The notes: generated from the sequence alone by a model not told the origin. Positions 34,922 through 42,306 are shown, counted from the first letter of the stretch. The stretch is 46,071 nt of DNA from an uncultured Muribaculaceae bacterium (GCA_910587475.1 CAJUMR010000020.1:1-46071); one strand, 5' to 3'. Made by a program: numbers and translations.

Positions 34922-35989
34922 TCAACTATGCGCTAATTCAACGCATTCTGTCTCAAAGATTTCTCTGACAGTTGATACTGCTCGACCGAGAACAGTCCAC
35001 TGCGCAGATTCGGTAGGCAGCATCGAGCGGCACTCAAGCACCCCGCAATGAAACGACACCCCAATGTTATCCATGGGGAAAAATTCAGCTGCTTTTTCAA
35101 TATTGTATCTCACAAATGATGCTGAATCAGTCAATGTGTCGACAGGCGACATTATACCAAGCATCACACGCTTATCGCGTCCGACATGCTTCAGTATCGA
35201 GAAATCGTTGTCTGAGTCTGTGTTGAGATCGAGATAGAGCATATCAACGTCGGCCGCAGCAAACAGTTTCGGCGCTATAAGACTGTAATCACCCGTCGGC
35301 CTGAGAGCCATATCATAAGTCTCACGGCTAACATACAGGGCTGTTGTAACTCCGGATGGCACCGCCCCTAACACTTGATTGTCGCAGTCGACGAGACAAT
35401 CGATATAGCTCACCACGTCTACGCCTCCAAGCAGAAGTTCCTTTATGCCACGGTCATCCATAAGTTCGACCCACGAACTATCCTCAAACATTATAAAACG
35501 TGCGCCCATGCCATACAGATCCGCAACAATGGCATTATAGGCCGATACGATATCGGCTTTGAGTTCGGATATATTGCTGTAGGCCGTGCGCCACGATGTC
35601 TCGGCAAGCACTCTCGACAACATCACGGCCGGAGCAGGCAGATTGACTCTCGGAGCGACATGATAAGAGTCGCATGCTCTTTTCAACTCTTTAAACTCAT
35701 CGACGACGCTGTGACAGGCAGTATATCTGATTTTACCGGTCAATTTCAACAAAGAAGTCATCGACGGCACGACCTGATAGATTCTGCCGGCATCGACATA
35801 TACCCTTTCAAGGCCGTCGAAACCGGTGAAGAAATCAGTCGACCATCCGCGACGGCCTCTGTGGCCGTCGGACACAACTGTCAAGCCTGCTTTGACCTGA
35901 TTTGCTACAATCGAGTCGACAGTAGTCGATTCAAGCCAGACAAAACTACCTGCTGTGTCAAATTTCATTTTTGATAAATTGCTGTCCAT
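34922..35989 (-). CDS. MetE-like (UROD/MetE fold) protein with an altered zinc site
   Basis: The 355 residues match the short, C-terminal-type MetE proteins (such as Bacillus YxjG/YxjH): LTVVSDGHRGRRGWSTDFFTG, TGKIRYT, ARFIMFEDSSWVEL, GDYSLIAPKLF and KRVMLGIMSPV. MetE transfers methyl to homocysteine using a zinc bound by His, Cys, Glu and Cys. At the expected places this protein has Tyr219 and Ser221 (LYVSRE for HxCRGN), Asp254 (LYLDLN for LEYD) and Cys315 (FHCG for QCGF), so the first two ligands are lost. It may have a different reaction or metal. A cobalamin riboswitch about 270 bases upstream suggests it is made when B12 is scarce. Confidence 0.8.
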   Translation of the reverse strand: MDSNLSKMKFDTAGSFVWLESTTVDSIVANQVKAGLTVVSDGHRGRRGWSTDFFTGFDGLERVYVDAGRIYQVVPSMTSLLKLTGKIRYTACHSVVDEFKELKRACDSYHVAPRVNLPAPAVMLSRVLAETSWRTAYSNISELKADIVSAYNAIVADLYGMGARFIMFEDSSWVELMDDRGIKELLLGGVDVVSYIDCLVDCDNQVLGAVPSGVTTALYVSRETYDMALRPTGDYSLIAPKLFAAADVDMLYLDLNTDSDNDFSILKHVGRDKRVMLGIMSPVDTLTDSASFVRYNIEKAAEFFPMDNIGVSFHCGVLECRSMLPTESAQWTVLGRAVSTVREIFETECVELAHS

Positions 35990-36261
35990 CTATTGTTTAT
36001 TAGATTATAAGACTCTTTGCTCACACTTGAACGATGTCGGGCTGACCCGACGTAGTCACGCGGAAAAGAATCAAAATTTCTGCTATCCATGATGACAGAC
36101 CGACACACAGCACAAACCTCCCACATTCTGCTCGAACATGCGGTAACACTGTAACTCGTCATCCCCCTGAGGGCTGACTTGACAGAGTCGGAGATCCGTT
36201 CTATGACTGTCGATATGTTCACTTCAAAATCCAATCCGCGAGATCGTTGAAATAATTGTCG
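35990..36261 (-). other. Long leader between the riboswitch and the MetE-like gene
   Basis: These 272 bases have no convincing gene. A frame across them is open but overlaps the riboswitch and has no recognisable protein features. It contains a small hairpin (GTCGGG, 4-base loop, CCCGAC, near 36030-36045) and no clear terminator. It is unusually long for the gap between a B12 aptamer and its gene and could be an inserted, dispersed repeat. Confidence 0.5.
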
Positions 36262-36424
36262 CATGGCAGGTCTCCTGGCTTGTCCCTGCTTCCGGCAGCC
36301 TTCTCGATCCGTTGGCCGGATCAATGGCGTGTTATGCCGGAGCATTTTGGGGTGGGACTAACAGTAGCGGGTCTGCTCAGGTCTTTCACCTGATTCCCTT
36401 TTGATCGACTGTCGCCGAACCAAT
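36262..36424 (-). promoter_or_regulatory. Cobalamin (B12) riboswitch
   Basis: On the minus strand the aptamer hallmarks appear in order: a 5' GGTTCGGC, AAAAGGGAATCAGGTGAAA, GCAGACCCGCTACTGT, a variable arm with GGCATAACACGCCATTG, GAAGGCTGCCGGAAGC, and the B12 box AGCCAGGAGACCTGCC (36265-36280). The match to the adenosyl/methyl-cobalamin aptamer is near complete. It would lower expression of the downstream MetE-like gene when cobalamin is bound. Confidence 0.95.
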
Positions 36425-36430
36425 GCGCTG

Positions 36431-36461
36431 CAAAGTTAAGCAATTTATTGGGAAGACGGAA
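36431..36461 (-). promoter_or_regulatory. Promoter of the riboswitch transcript
   Basis: Minus strand TAACTTTG (36431-36438) with TTC in place of TTG at the exact 20-base spacing (36459-36461). Transcription would start right at the edge of the aptamer. Confidence 0.6.
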
Positions 36462-36498
36462 CTAAATTACGGATTTTTTTCTTTAATTGATCCATGCA

Positions 36499-36535
36499 TG
36501 CAAAGAGGGGCACGATTTCAAGAACCATGCCCCTC
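36499..36535 (-). terminator. Terminator of the GH3 gene
   Basis: Arms 36528-36535 and 36505-36512 form a perfect 8-bp GC-rich stem with a 15-base loop; a short T tract follows on the minus strand. It lies 24 bases past the GH3 stop and upstream of the riboswitch promoter. Confidence 0.6.
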
Positions 36536-36558
36536 GCATCAATCTCTTATATTACAGC

Positions 36559-38850
36559 TTATTTCACATCGATTGCAGCTGATATGCCTTGATCGGCCGA
36601 CGATGGAGCTGCGATGAAATGGTATTCGCCCGGTTCGACTACCCACTTGTGCCAGTATTCGTTGTAAGATGCAAGAAGCTTGCGCGGAATGTCGACCGTC
36701 ACAGTCTCCGAAGCACCCGGGGCTATCTCGCCGGTCTTGGCAAAGCCTTTAAGTTCCTTGACAGGTTTCACCATGTCTTGTCCGGGAGCCTTGACATAAA
36801 GCTGAACGACCTCACGGCCTGAGCGGTCACCGGTGTTGGTAACGTTCACTGTCACCCGATAGTTTTCGCCATCGGGAGTCACGTTGATGTCTGAGTAGGC
36901 GAAGTCAGTGTATGATAGGCCATAACCGAAGGGATAAAGAGGCTTGACGCCTGCTTTGTCGAAATGGCGGTAGCCGACAAAAATGTCTTCTGTATAATAG
37001 GTAGTCGCCGGATTCTGACTGTAGGGAAAATTGTCTGACGAAGAATAATCGGCATAGTCGCGGGCAATCGTCATCGGAAGTTTGCCCGAGGGCGACACTT
37101 TGCCCGACAACACATCGGCTATGGAGTTTCCGGCCTCTTGTCCGGGCAGCCATGCGTGGAGTATAGCGTCGGGCTGATCATGCCATGCCGTCATGTCGAC
37201 AATCGCTCCCATGTTGAGCACTACTGCCACTTTCTTGCCTTGGCCATGGAACGCCGACAGCACTTTGTTGAGATTTTCCAATTCAGTGTCGGTCAGCTTC
37301 CAGTCGCCTTTTTCAAGAGAACGGTCTGTGCCCTCACCGGCCATGCGGGAGATGGTGAATATGGCAACGTCGGCCGAGCGCGCCGCGTCGCCGGCTGCTT
37401 CATAGCTCACCGGCATCTCGTCTACCTTAGCTATGGTCCAGAAATTATCGGCCGGTTTCGACGCTTTTTCATCTGCAATGTAGCTTTTATAGAGCTTTCC
37501 TAACTTGCTGTCGACTTTATATCCGGCCTTTGTCATGCCTTCGTCAAGCGACACCTTGTAACGGCGGTTGACGTTACCCGAACCTGTGCCACCGACATAT
37601 GCATCATAGGACGCATTGCCAAACAATGCAACCTTCTGTTTTGCCTCAAGAGGAAGTGCTTTGTTCTTATTCTCGAGAAGCACCATACCGCCCGAAGCAG
37701 CCTTACGGGCGACAGCTGCATGAGCTTTGAGATCGGGCCGGTTGCTGTAAGACTCGCCTCGGGCTACGGGCGAACGCTGCAGAACCCTGAGGATGTTGGC
37801 TACGTTGCGGTCGAGGACAGCCTCGTCGAGACGTCCGTCTTTGACAGCCTCAAGTATATCGTCGAATTGTCGCTGTGTGCCTGGCATGATCATGTCGTTG
37901 CCTGCCGCCATCTGGTCGTTGCCCTGTCCCTCGGCCCACCAATCGGTCATCACAAAGCCATCGTATCCCCACTCTCCACGCAATATGTCGGTCAGAAGAT
38001 AGCTGTTGGCAGCGGCAAGCTCGCCGTTGATCTTGTTGTAGCTCGACATTATTGTCCAGGGATTGGCTTCCTCGACGGCTATCTGGAAGCCTCGTAGATA
38101 GATCTCGCGCAACGCTCTGTCGGAAAGGATGGCATTTATGCCGTTGCGGTAAGTTTCCTGATTGTTGACCGCGAAATGTTTCAGCGAAGTGCCGACTCCA
38201 TTGCTTTGGATTCCGTTGATATAGGCTGCGGCAATCTTGCCGGCAAGAACCGGATCTTCGGAATAGTATTCGAAATTGCGTCCGCAGAGAGGCGAACGCA
38301 TTATGTTCATGCCCGGAGCCAGAAGTATGTCGACTCCATACTCTTTCACCTCATTACCAATTGCCGCCGTCACATCTTTTACAAGCTCTGTGTCCCAGCT
38401 CGATGAAAGCGATGATCCGGTGGGAAACGCAGTGCAATAGAACGTGCGTTTGTCGCCTGAACGTTCAGGCGAGATGCGCAGTCCGGCAGGACCATCAGCA
38501 AACACGCAGATCGGTATGCCGAGTCTGGGGACGGCATATGTCTCGCCGGCAGCACCTTTGACCCGTCCCTTGGCAAAAGCCGTGACGGCTCCGGCGACGT
38601 TCTGCTGGCCGCTGTTGTTGCCTGCATCAGCGACATATACATGCTGACGGACGGGCATGCCGGGCGCACACTCGGCTGTAAGGTCGTTAACGCGGTTTGT
38701 GCCGACCACGATGTTGATCTTCTCATCGAGTGTCATGGCTCTCACTATGTCGTCGATATTGTCTTTTCCAAACTGCGGCAGCTGTTGAGCTGTCGATTGC
38801 AATGCCGCGGCCACTGCGAAGACTGTGGCAAATATCACGTTCTTTTTCAT
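36559..38850 (-). CDS. Glycoside hydrolase family 3 (beta-glucosidase-like)
   Basis: The 763-residue protein has a signal peptide (cleavage near STAQQ, residue 22), the GH3 N-terminal barrel (about 35-350) with KHFAVNNQE, SSYNKING and the nucleophile Asp303 in FVMTDWWAEG, the GH3 C-terminal domain (about 385-610), and a fibronectin III-like domain (about 650-745). The family removes beta-linked glucose or xylose from the non-reducing end of glycans; the exact linkage is not readable. A complete promoter and a terminator frame it as a single-gene transcript. It does not sit in a SusCD-type locus. Confidence 0.93.
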   Translation of the reverse strand: MKKNVIFATVFAVAAALQSTAQQLPQFGKDNIDDIVRAMTLDEKINIVVGTNRVNDLTAECAPGMPVRQHVYVADAGNNSGQQNVAGAVTAFAKGRVKGAAGETYAVPRLGIPICVFADGPAGLRISPERSGDKRTFYCTAFPTGSSLSSSWDTELVKDVTAAIGNEVKEYGVDILLAPGMNIMRSPLCGRNFEYYSEDPVLAGKIAAAYINGIQSNGVGTSLKHFAVNNQETYRNGINAILSDRALREIYLRGFQIAVEEANPWTIMSSYNKINGELAAANSYLLTDILRGEWGYDGFVMTDWWAEGQGNDQMAAGNDMIMPGTQRQFDDILEAVKDGRLDEAVLDRNVANILRVLQRSPVARGESYSNRPDLKAHAAVARKAASGGMVLLENKNKALPLEAKQKVALFGNASYDAYVGGTGSGNVNRRYKVSLDEGMTKAGYKVDSKLGKLYKSYIADEKASKPADNFWTIAKVDEMPVSYEAAGDAARSADVAIFTISRMAGEGTDRSLEKGDWKLTDTELENLNKVLSAFHGQGKKVAVVLNMGAIVDMTAWHDQPDAILHAWLPGQEAGNSIADVLSGKVSPSGKLPMTIARDYADYSSSDNFPYSQNPATTYYTEDIFVGYRHFDKAGVKPLYPFGYGLSYTDFAYSDINVTPDGENYRVTVNVTNTGDRSGREVVQLYVKAPGQDMVKPVKELKGFAKTGEIAPGASETVTVDIPRKLLASYNEYWHKWVVEPGEYHFIAAPSSADQGISAAIDVK

Positions 38851-38902
38851 ATGACTGTTTTTTTCAGGTAAAGGAGAGCCGGGTGGCTCATAACGTTTTC
38901 CG

Positions 38903-38933
38903 CGAAGTTAGTCATTTTTTCGCCAATCGGCAA
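38903..38933 (-). promoter_or_regulatory. Promoter of the GH3 gene
   Basis: Minus strand TTG (38931-38933), 20 bases, TAACTTCG (38903-38910), one mismatch in the -7 box. Confidence 0.6.
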
Positions 38934-38983
38934 AGACTTTATCCAGGTCTCTCAGCACTGGGATATCACCCGGGCCGGAAGCT

Positions 38984-39525
38984 TCAACTGATAATATTAA
39001 GCTGTTTGGCCCGTCGGCAAGCCTCAGTCGAGTTTCTCACCTGCAGTTTGGCGATGATTTCCTGGCGGTGACGGCTATTGCATCTGTATCATTCTCGTAT
39101 AAATAAAACATCCGGTGCAAGACATCGACAAGCTCTCCCGTGGCATTTTTCATTCTGAGATAGGCTGCAAGATAATAATCGCCTCGTCGCAATGGTGGCA
39201 CTCGTCTGATAAAACTATAGAACCGCAATTCCGCAAGATATTTTTCGTCCTGTTCGTCGGCTGACATCCGGCTGAGTATATCCGTTTCCCATATCGTTTC
39301 AAGAGTAGTGATAGAGTTCAGCCCAAGTATCTCAGAAAATGTCCCATGAAAAATCCTGCTGGTTCCGCGCCTCAGATCACTCACGACGACAGTGCTCTTT
39401 TCTACAGCCGATAGACTTTCGCCATAACGGTAGGCAATGTCAGTGGCTTGATCTTTCGCTGTAAAAGTCTGACAACTCAGCAGGGTGTCGATTTCTTTAT
39501 GCGGAATGCTCTTGATACGGCTCAT
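38984..39525 (-). pseudogene. LuxR-type (PAS-HTH) regulator broken by an internal deletion
   Basis: From ATG at 39525 the frame codes for the PAS-like sensor half of a Bacteroidales regulator (SDLRRGTSRIFHGTFSEILGL, DYYLAAYLRMKN, VLHRMFYLYENDTDA). The frame then stops at 39037, but another frame continues from about 39075 with the end of a LuxR helix-turn-helix, NSRHRQEIIAKLQVRNSTEA through RAKQLNIIS, stopping at 38984. The family's middle part (end of PAS and most of the HTH, about 70-80 residues) is missing. So the gene has an internal out-of-frame deletion and cannot make a DNA-binding regulator of the usual kind. The truncated PAS protein could still be translated. Confidence 0.8.
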
Positions 39526-39559
39526 AAAAATGATTGTCAAAAATGGTTATTTATAATCA

Positions 39560-39590
39560 TTGTTGCCTATTAAACAAATCGTTAACTTTG
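39560..39590 (+). promoter_or_regulatory. Promoter of the acetyltransferase gene
   Basis: TTG (39560-39562), 20 bases, TAACTTTG (39583-39590): a perfect match. Confidence 0.75.
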
Positions 39591-39599
39591 CAAAGTTAA
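39582..39599. promoter_or_regulatory. 18-bp palindrome that doubles the -7 box
   Basis: TTAACTTTGCAAAGTTAA is a perfect palindrome. It gives a -7 box on each strand. On the minus strand the matching -33 position (39619-39621) reads TTA with exact 20-base spacing, so a second promoter would run left into the broken regulator. The two promoters overlap and cannot be used at once. Confidence 0.65.
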
Positions 39600-39623
39600 T
39601 AAAAACCAATGGTTATTATAAAT

Positions 39624-40178
39624 ATGACAGAGAAAGAAAAAATGCTGCGAGGATTGATATATGATGCTAACAACGATCCTCAACTCCTAGCCGAGAGACT
39701 GGAATGCAAGGAAAAATGTCGCGACTACAATGATTTGCGGCCAACCGATTTGCAAGGTCGGGAAGCATTGTTGAGATCTCTGTTGGGAAAGAGCGGTTCG
39801 GGACTGATTGTCGAACAACCATTCTATTGCGACTATGGATATAACATCGAGGTCGGAAACAATTTCTTCGCTAACTTCAATATGATCATTCTCGATGAAG
39901 CGCCTGTAAGATTCGGCGATAACGTGTTCATAGCCCCCAACTGTGCTTTTTACACAGCAGGTCACCCCATTGATCCGGACCAACGGAACAAAGGCCTGGA
40001 ATATGCCCGCCACATCACTATCGGCAATAACGTATGGATCGGAGGCAATGTGTGTGTTCTTCCGGGTGTAAATATCGGCGATAACTGCGTCATCGGAGCC
40101 GGCAGTGTCGTGGTAAAAGATATTCCGGCCAACAGTGTGGCTGTCGGCAATCCTTGTAAAGTTGTAAAATCAATATAA
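39624..40178 (+). CDS. Maltose/galactoside-type sugar O-acetyltransferase
   Basis: From ATG at 39624 the 184-residue protein has the Maa N-terminal helical cap (MTEKEKMLRGLIYDANNDPQL) and a left-handed beta helix of hexapeptide repeats (IEVGNNFFANFNMIILDEAPVRFG, ITIGNNVWIGGNVCVLPGVNIGDNCVIGAGSVVVKD) with the catalytic His in TAGHP. It transfers acetyl from acetyl-CoA to a sugar. It is divergent from the broken LuxR-type gene, which may once have controlled it. Confidence 0.92.
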   Translation: MTEKEKMLRGLIYDANNDPQLLAERLECKEKCRDYNDLRPTDLQGREALLRSLLGKSGSGLIVEQPFYCDYGYNIEVGNNFFANFNMIILDEAPVRFGDNVFIAPNCAFYTAGHPIDPDQRNKGLEYARHITIGNNVWIGGNVCVLPGVNIGDNCVIGAGSVVVKDIPANSVAVGNPCKVVKSI

Positions 40179-40181
40179 TAA

Positions 40182-40261
40182 ATGCCTGGATGGCGACGGC
40201 TTCAACGTTACGTTCTCTGATTTCTCAGTAAAACATCTCCCGGACAAAGTGCGCACCGATT
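40182..40261 (+). pseudogene. Possible 3' remnant of a lost coding sequence
   Basis: One plus-strand frame reads LDGDGFNVTFSDFSVKHLP and six more residues before a stop at 40261, with no start codon of its own in the region and a protein-like composition. It may be the tail of a gene whose front is lost. The parent family is not recognised. Confidence 0.3.
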
Positions 40262-40311
40262 GACTCAATAAAAATAAAGAATGATCATCGACTTTCAGCG
40301 AAGCTACTCTT

Positions 40312-40345
40312 AGAGGGCCATACTTTTATACGGCCCTCTTATATT
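40312..40345 (+). terminator. Hairpin terminator between acetyltransferase and mmcQ-like genes
   Basis: AGAGGGCC (40312-40319) pairs exactly with 40332-40339 around a 12-base loop that contains the stop codon of the minus-strand gene. A T-rich stretch follows on the plus strand. Confidence 0.65.
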
Positions 40346-40676
40346 TCTCTTTTACGATTGCATAGGAACGCCTGACGAGTGCACGGATTTCGGTGTCTGA
40401 GATGTCACCGCCGAAATTCAACTGTATCCAATGCTTTTTGCTCATGTTGCGGTGTGATTGACAAGCCGACTTGGTTTCGGTCAGTTCGGCGATACGTTCG
40501 GGATCGCCTTTGACCGTGACTCCAACGAAGTCGTTCATATCGAACATACAGAACATGTGACCGCAGACATAAAACACAAGAATAGAATCAAACCTCGGGG
40601 CAAATTTACCGAAAGGTGTCTTCTCCACCACATCTTCAAACGACAGACAATAGTCTCTTAACTCCTCTATATCCAT
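40326..40676 (-). CDS. MmcQ/YjbR family protein
   Basis: The 116-residue protein fits the YjbR fold: MDIEELRDYCLSFEDVVEKTPFG at the start, FCMFDMNDFVGVTVKGDPERIAEL in the middle, and SKKHWIQLNFGGDISDTEIRALVRRSYAIV at the end. Members are described as DNA-binding-like (double wing) but have no firm role. It lies 12 bases after the AlaX-like gene on the same strand, so both share a transcript. Confidence 0.9.
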   Translation of the reverse strand: MDIEELRDYCLSFEDVVEKTPFGKFAPRFDSILVFYVCGHMFCMFDMNDFVGVTVKGDPERIAELTETKSACQSHRNMSKKHWIQLNFGGDISDTEIRALVRRSYAIVKEKYKRAV

Positions 40677-40688
40677 GGCATCGTCATT

Positions 40689-41156
40689 TCAAAGCTTCTC
40701 TCCAAGTTTGAATACTATGCGCTGCACTCCATCCTGCCACCGCGCACTGGTTATGCGAAACGAGCCGATCTCTCCGGTGCGGCTAACGTGACTGCCGGCA
40801 CAAAGACATTGGTCATAGCTGCCGATACAGACAATCCTCAGCGTATCAGACGCTCCTTCGGGAAGACGGCCCATGTCAAACCGATCTTCACATTCTGAAC
40901 GGCTTACATACTCTTCGGTCACCTCGACATCTTGGCTGATAACTTGATTGACATAATCTTCCAACGATTTGATGTCGGCATCGGTCAGAGGGGCAGGCAG
41001 ATGGTAGTCGAGTTTTGATTTCTTACGCTCGATGTGGGCCGAGAAAGCCCTTCCATGACCATAGCGACGCGCCATCTCTCCATTGAGCAGATGTTCGGCA
41101 GTATGCATCGGAGGATATTCCTGCTTGTTGTGTTCATTGATAATCGGAGTTTCCAT
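40689..41156 (-). CDS. AlaX-like alanyl-tRNA editing domain protein
   Basis: The 155-residue protein matches the stand-alone editing domain related to AlaRS and ThrRS (tRNA-SAD), which deacylates mischarged tRNA(Ala). Zinc ligands are visible as HTAEH (His18, His22) and as Cys and His in CLCAGSH near residue 120. The start at 41156 gives METPIINEHNKQEYPPMHTAEHLL. It lacks the catalytic aminoacylation domain. Trans-editing of Ser- or Gly-tRNA(Ala) is the family role; the exact substrate is inferred. Confidence 0.87.
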   Translation of the reverse strand: METPIINEHNKQEYPPMHTAEHLLNGEMARRYGHGRAFSAHIERKKSKLDYHLPAPLTDADIKSLEDYVNQVISQDVEVTEEYVSRSECEDRFDMGRLPEGASDTLRIVCIGSYDQCLCAGSHVSRTGEIGSFRITSARWQDGVQRIVFKLGEKL

Positions 41157-41214
41157 TTTTTTATAAATTATTGGTCGAGTGCCTCAAAAGCCGGTTTCAG
41201 ATTGTCTGCCTATT

Positions 41215-41234
41215 AAGTCTATCTCCATAGACTT
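41215..41234. repeat. Perfect 8-bp inverted repeat in the AlaX leader
   Basis: AAGTCTAT (41215-41222), CTCC loop, ATAGACTT (41227-41234). It lies just after the predicted transcription start of the AlaX gene, where a repressor site or leader hairpin could act. Confidence 0.55.
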
Positions 41235-41246
41235 CCAAGCAATGTA

Positions 41247-41277
41247 CAAAGTTTATAAATTTCGGACTGCAAATCAA
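41247..41277 (-). promoter_or_regulatory. Promoter of the AlaX-mmcQ transcript
   Basis: Minus strand TTG (41275-41277), 20 bases, AAACTTTG (41247-41254), one mismatch in the -7 box. It would leave a leader of about 85 bases. Confidence 0.5.
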
Positions 41278-41319
41278 GTCCAAGGGTTCATTTTAGCGTT
41301 TAACAACATCATCAAATCT

Positions 41320-41628
41320 CTAATGCACAGCAAAAACCGGTTCAAGAATCTGCAATCCAAGAGCCGATTCAATCTTGAAGATTGTTTCTATACTGAGATT
41401 CTCCGAGCCTTTAAGCACACGCGATATGTATTGCTGTGAACAGCCCATGCGCTCGGCGACGGCCTTTTGGGTAATACCCAGTTCCTCCATCTTGTCAAGC
41501 ATCATCATGGCTATTTTTTGAGAATAACGCAGCCACTCTTTGTTTGCCTGACGCTCCATAGCCTTTTCTCTCCAACGGGATGGAGTCGAAGACTTGTGAG
41601 ATGATAATTTGTCTTGTAACTCTTTCAT
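41320..41628 (-). CDS. XRE-type antitoxin/regulator
   Basis: The 102-residue protein ends in a Cro/CI helix-turn-helix (about 44-93: MDKMEELGITQKAVAERMGCSQQYISRVLKG-like stretch, then LSIETIFKIESALG). The N-terminal 40 residues are charged and likely disordered or helical. It follows the 191-codon partner by 42 bases on the same strand, the order and spacing of HigBA-like pairs (toxin first). It probably neutralises the partner and represses their promoter; this is inferred from layout. Confidence 0.8.
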   Translation of the reverse strand: MKELQDKLSSHKSSTPSRWREKAMERQANKEWLRYSQKIAMMMLDKMEELGITQKAVAERMGCSQQYISRVLKGSENLSIETIFKIESALGLQILEPVFAVH

Positions 41629-41670
41629 AGCCGATGTTGTTAAAGTTTTGAAACCTTTAGCTCGCTGAAA

Positions 41671-42219
41671 TTAAGTTTCAGCAATATATTCGATAAAACT
41701 CTCATCATCAATAATCTTCTCATCTAAAAGAAAATTCCTGACTTTTTCAATTTTGGCAAGTTCTGCGGCTGTATGTTCTCGTTCCTGCATCGTGGCAGTA
41801 AGTTTTATCGCACCTCCGGTAACAACATACACGCCCTTTGCCAGTTTAATGGCGTATATTCTCAACCATGATGACCGTCCTACAAGATTTTTCAGACGAG
41901 CTTTCTCCTTGCCCAACAAACACTCCGCAATGCGGCTGTTGCTCAATGGTCGGAATATCAAATCCAGATTTGCCTCAGGAGATATGTCCATCATAATGGC
42001 TTCAAGTTTTTCACTGTCATCAATGGTGCGGGTTATGGCATCATTGATATTTGTGATCTTGAAATAACTCTCCAAGTCTTTGGAATTGGCTTTGAAAAAA
42101 CTCCGCAGCCAAGCCACGTCGTTCCATTGGTCAAACAGAGAATACAGAATATTATCCTCATCTCCATCATATCTGACCGCCCATAGCCGTCCATCTTCAG
42201 TTATATCATCGAAAGTCAT
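41671..42219 (-). CDS. Probable RelE/HigB-like toxin of a TA pair
   Basis: From ATG at 42219 the 182-residue protein has a strand-rich C-terminal half, SSWLRIYAIKLAKGVYVVTGGAIKLTATMQEREHTAAELAKIEKVRNFL, with the pattern of RelE/HigB-like enzymes (strand, strand, then helix). The N-terminal half is acidic and not recognised. A perfect promoter overlaps the upstream part of the open frame (first ATG at 42246 lies inside the -7 box), so 42219 is the real start. Genes here are more AT-rich than the chromosome average, as in transferred modules. Toxicity is not shown by the sequence. Confidence 0.65.
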   Translation of the reverse strand: MTFDDITEDGRLWAVRYDGDEDNILYSLFDQWNDVAWLRSFFKANSKDLESYFKITNINDAITRTIDDSEKLEAIMMDISPEANLDLIFRPLSNSRIAECLLGKEKARLKNLVGRSSWLRIYAIKLAKGVYVVTGGAIKLTATMQEREHTAAELAKIEKVRNFLLDEKIIDDESFIEYIAET

Positions 42220-42235
42220 ATACTTTGGTTTTCTG

Positions 42236-42266
42236 CAAAGATACATAATCTTTATATTATATACAA
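42236..42266 (-). promoter_or_regulatory. Promoter of the toxin-antitoxin pair
   Basis: Minus strand TTG (42264-42266), 20 bases, TATCTTTG (42236-42243): a perfect match. The leader is only about 12 bases. The surrounding ACAACTTATAGGTTGTA (42263-42279) is an imperfect palindrome over the -33 box that could be the operator. Confidence 0.78.
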
Positions 42267-42306
42267 CTTATAGGTTGTATTTGTTTGTTACAGTATAATT
42301 TTTGTG

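Noticed and set aside
35965..36345. A 126-codon minus-strand open frame upstream of the MetE-like gene
   Set aside because: It runs through the B12 riboswitch and has no protein-like pattern; the aptamer explains half of it.
36040..36345. Transposase remnant in the riboswitch leader
   Set aside because: No catalytic motif or terminal inverted repeats are visible; a dispersed non-coding repeat is possible but unproven.
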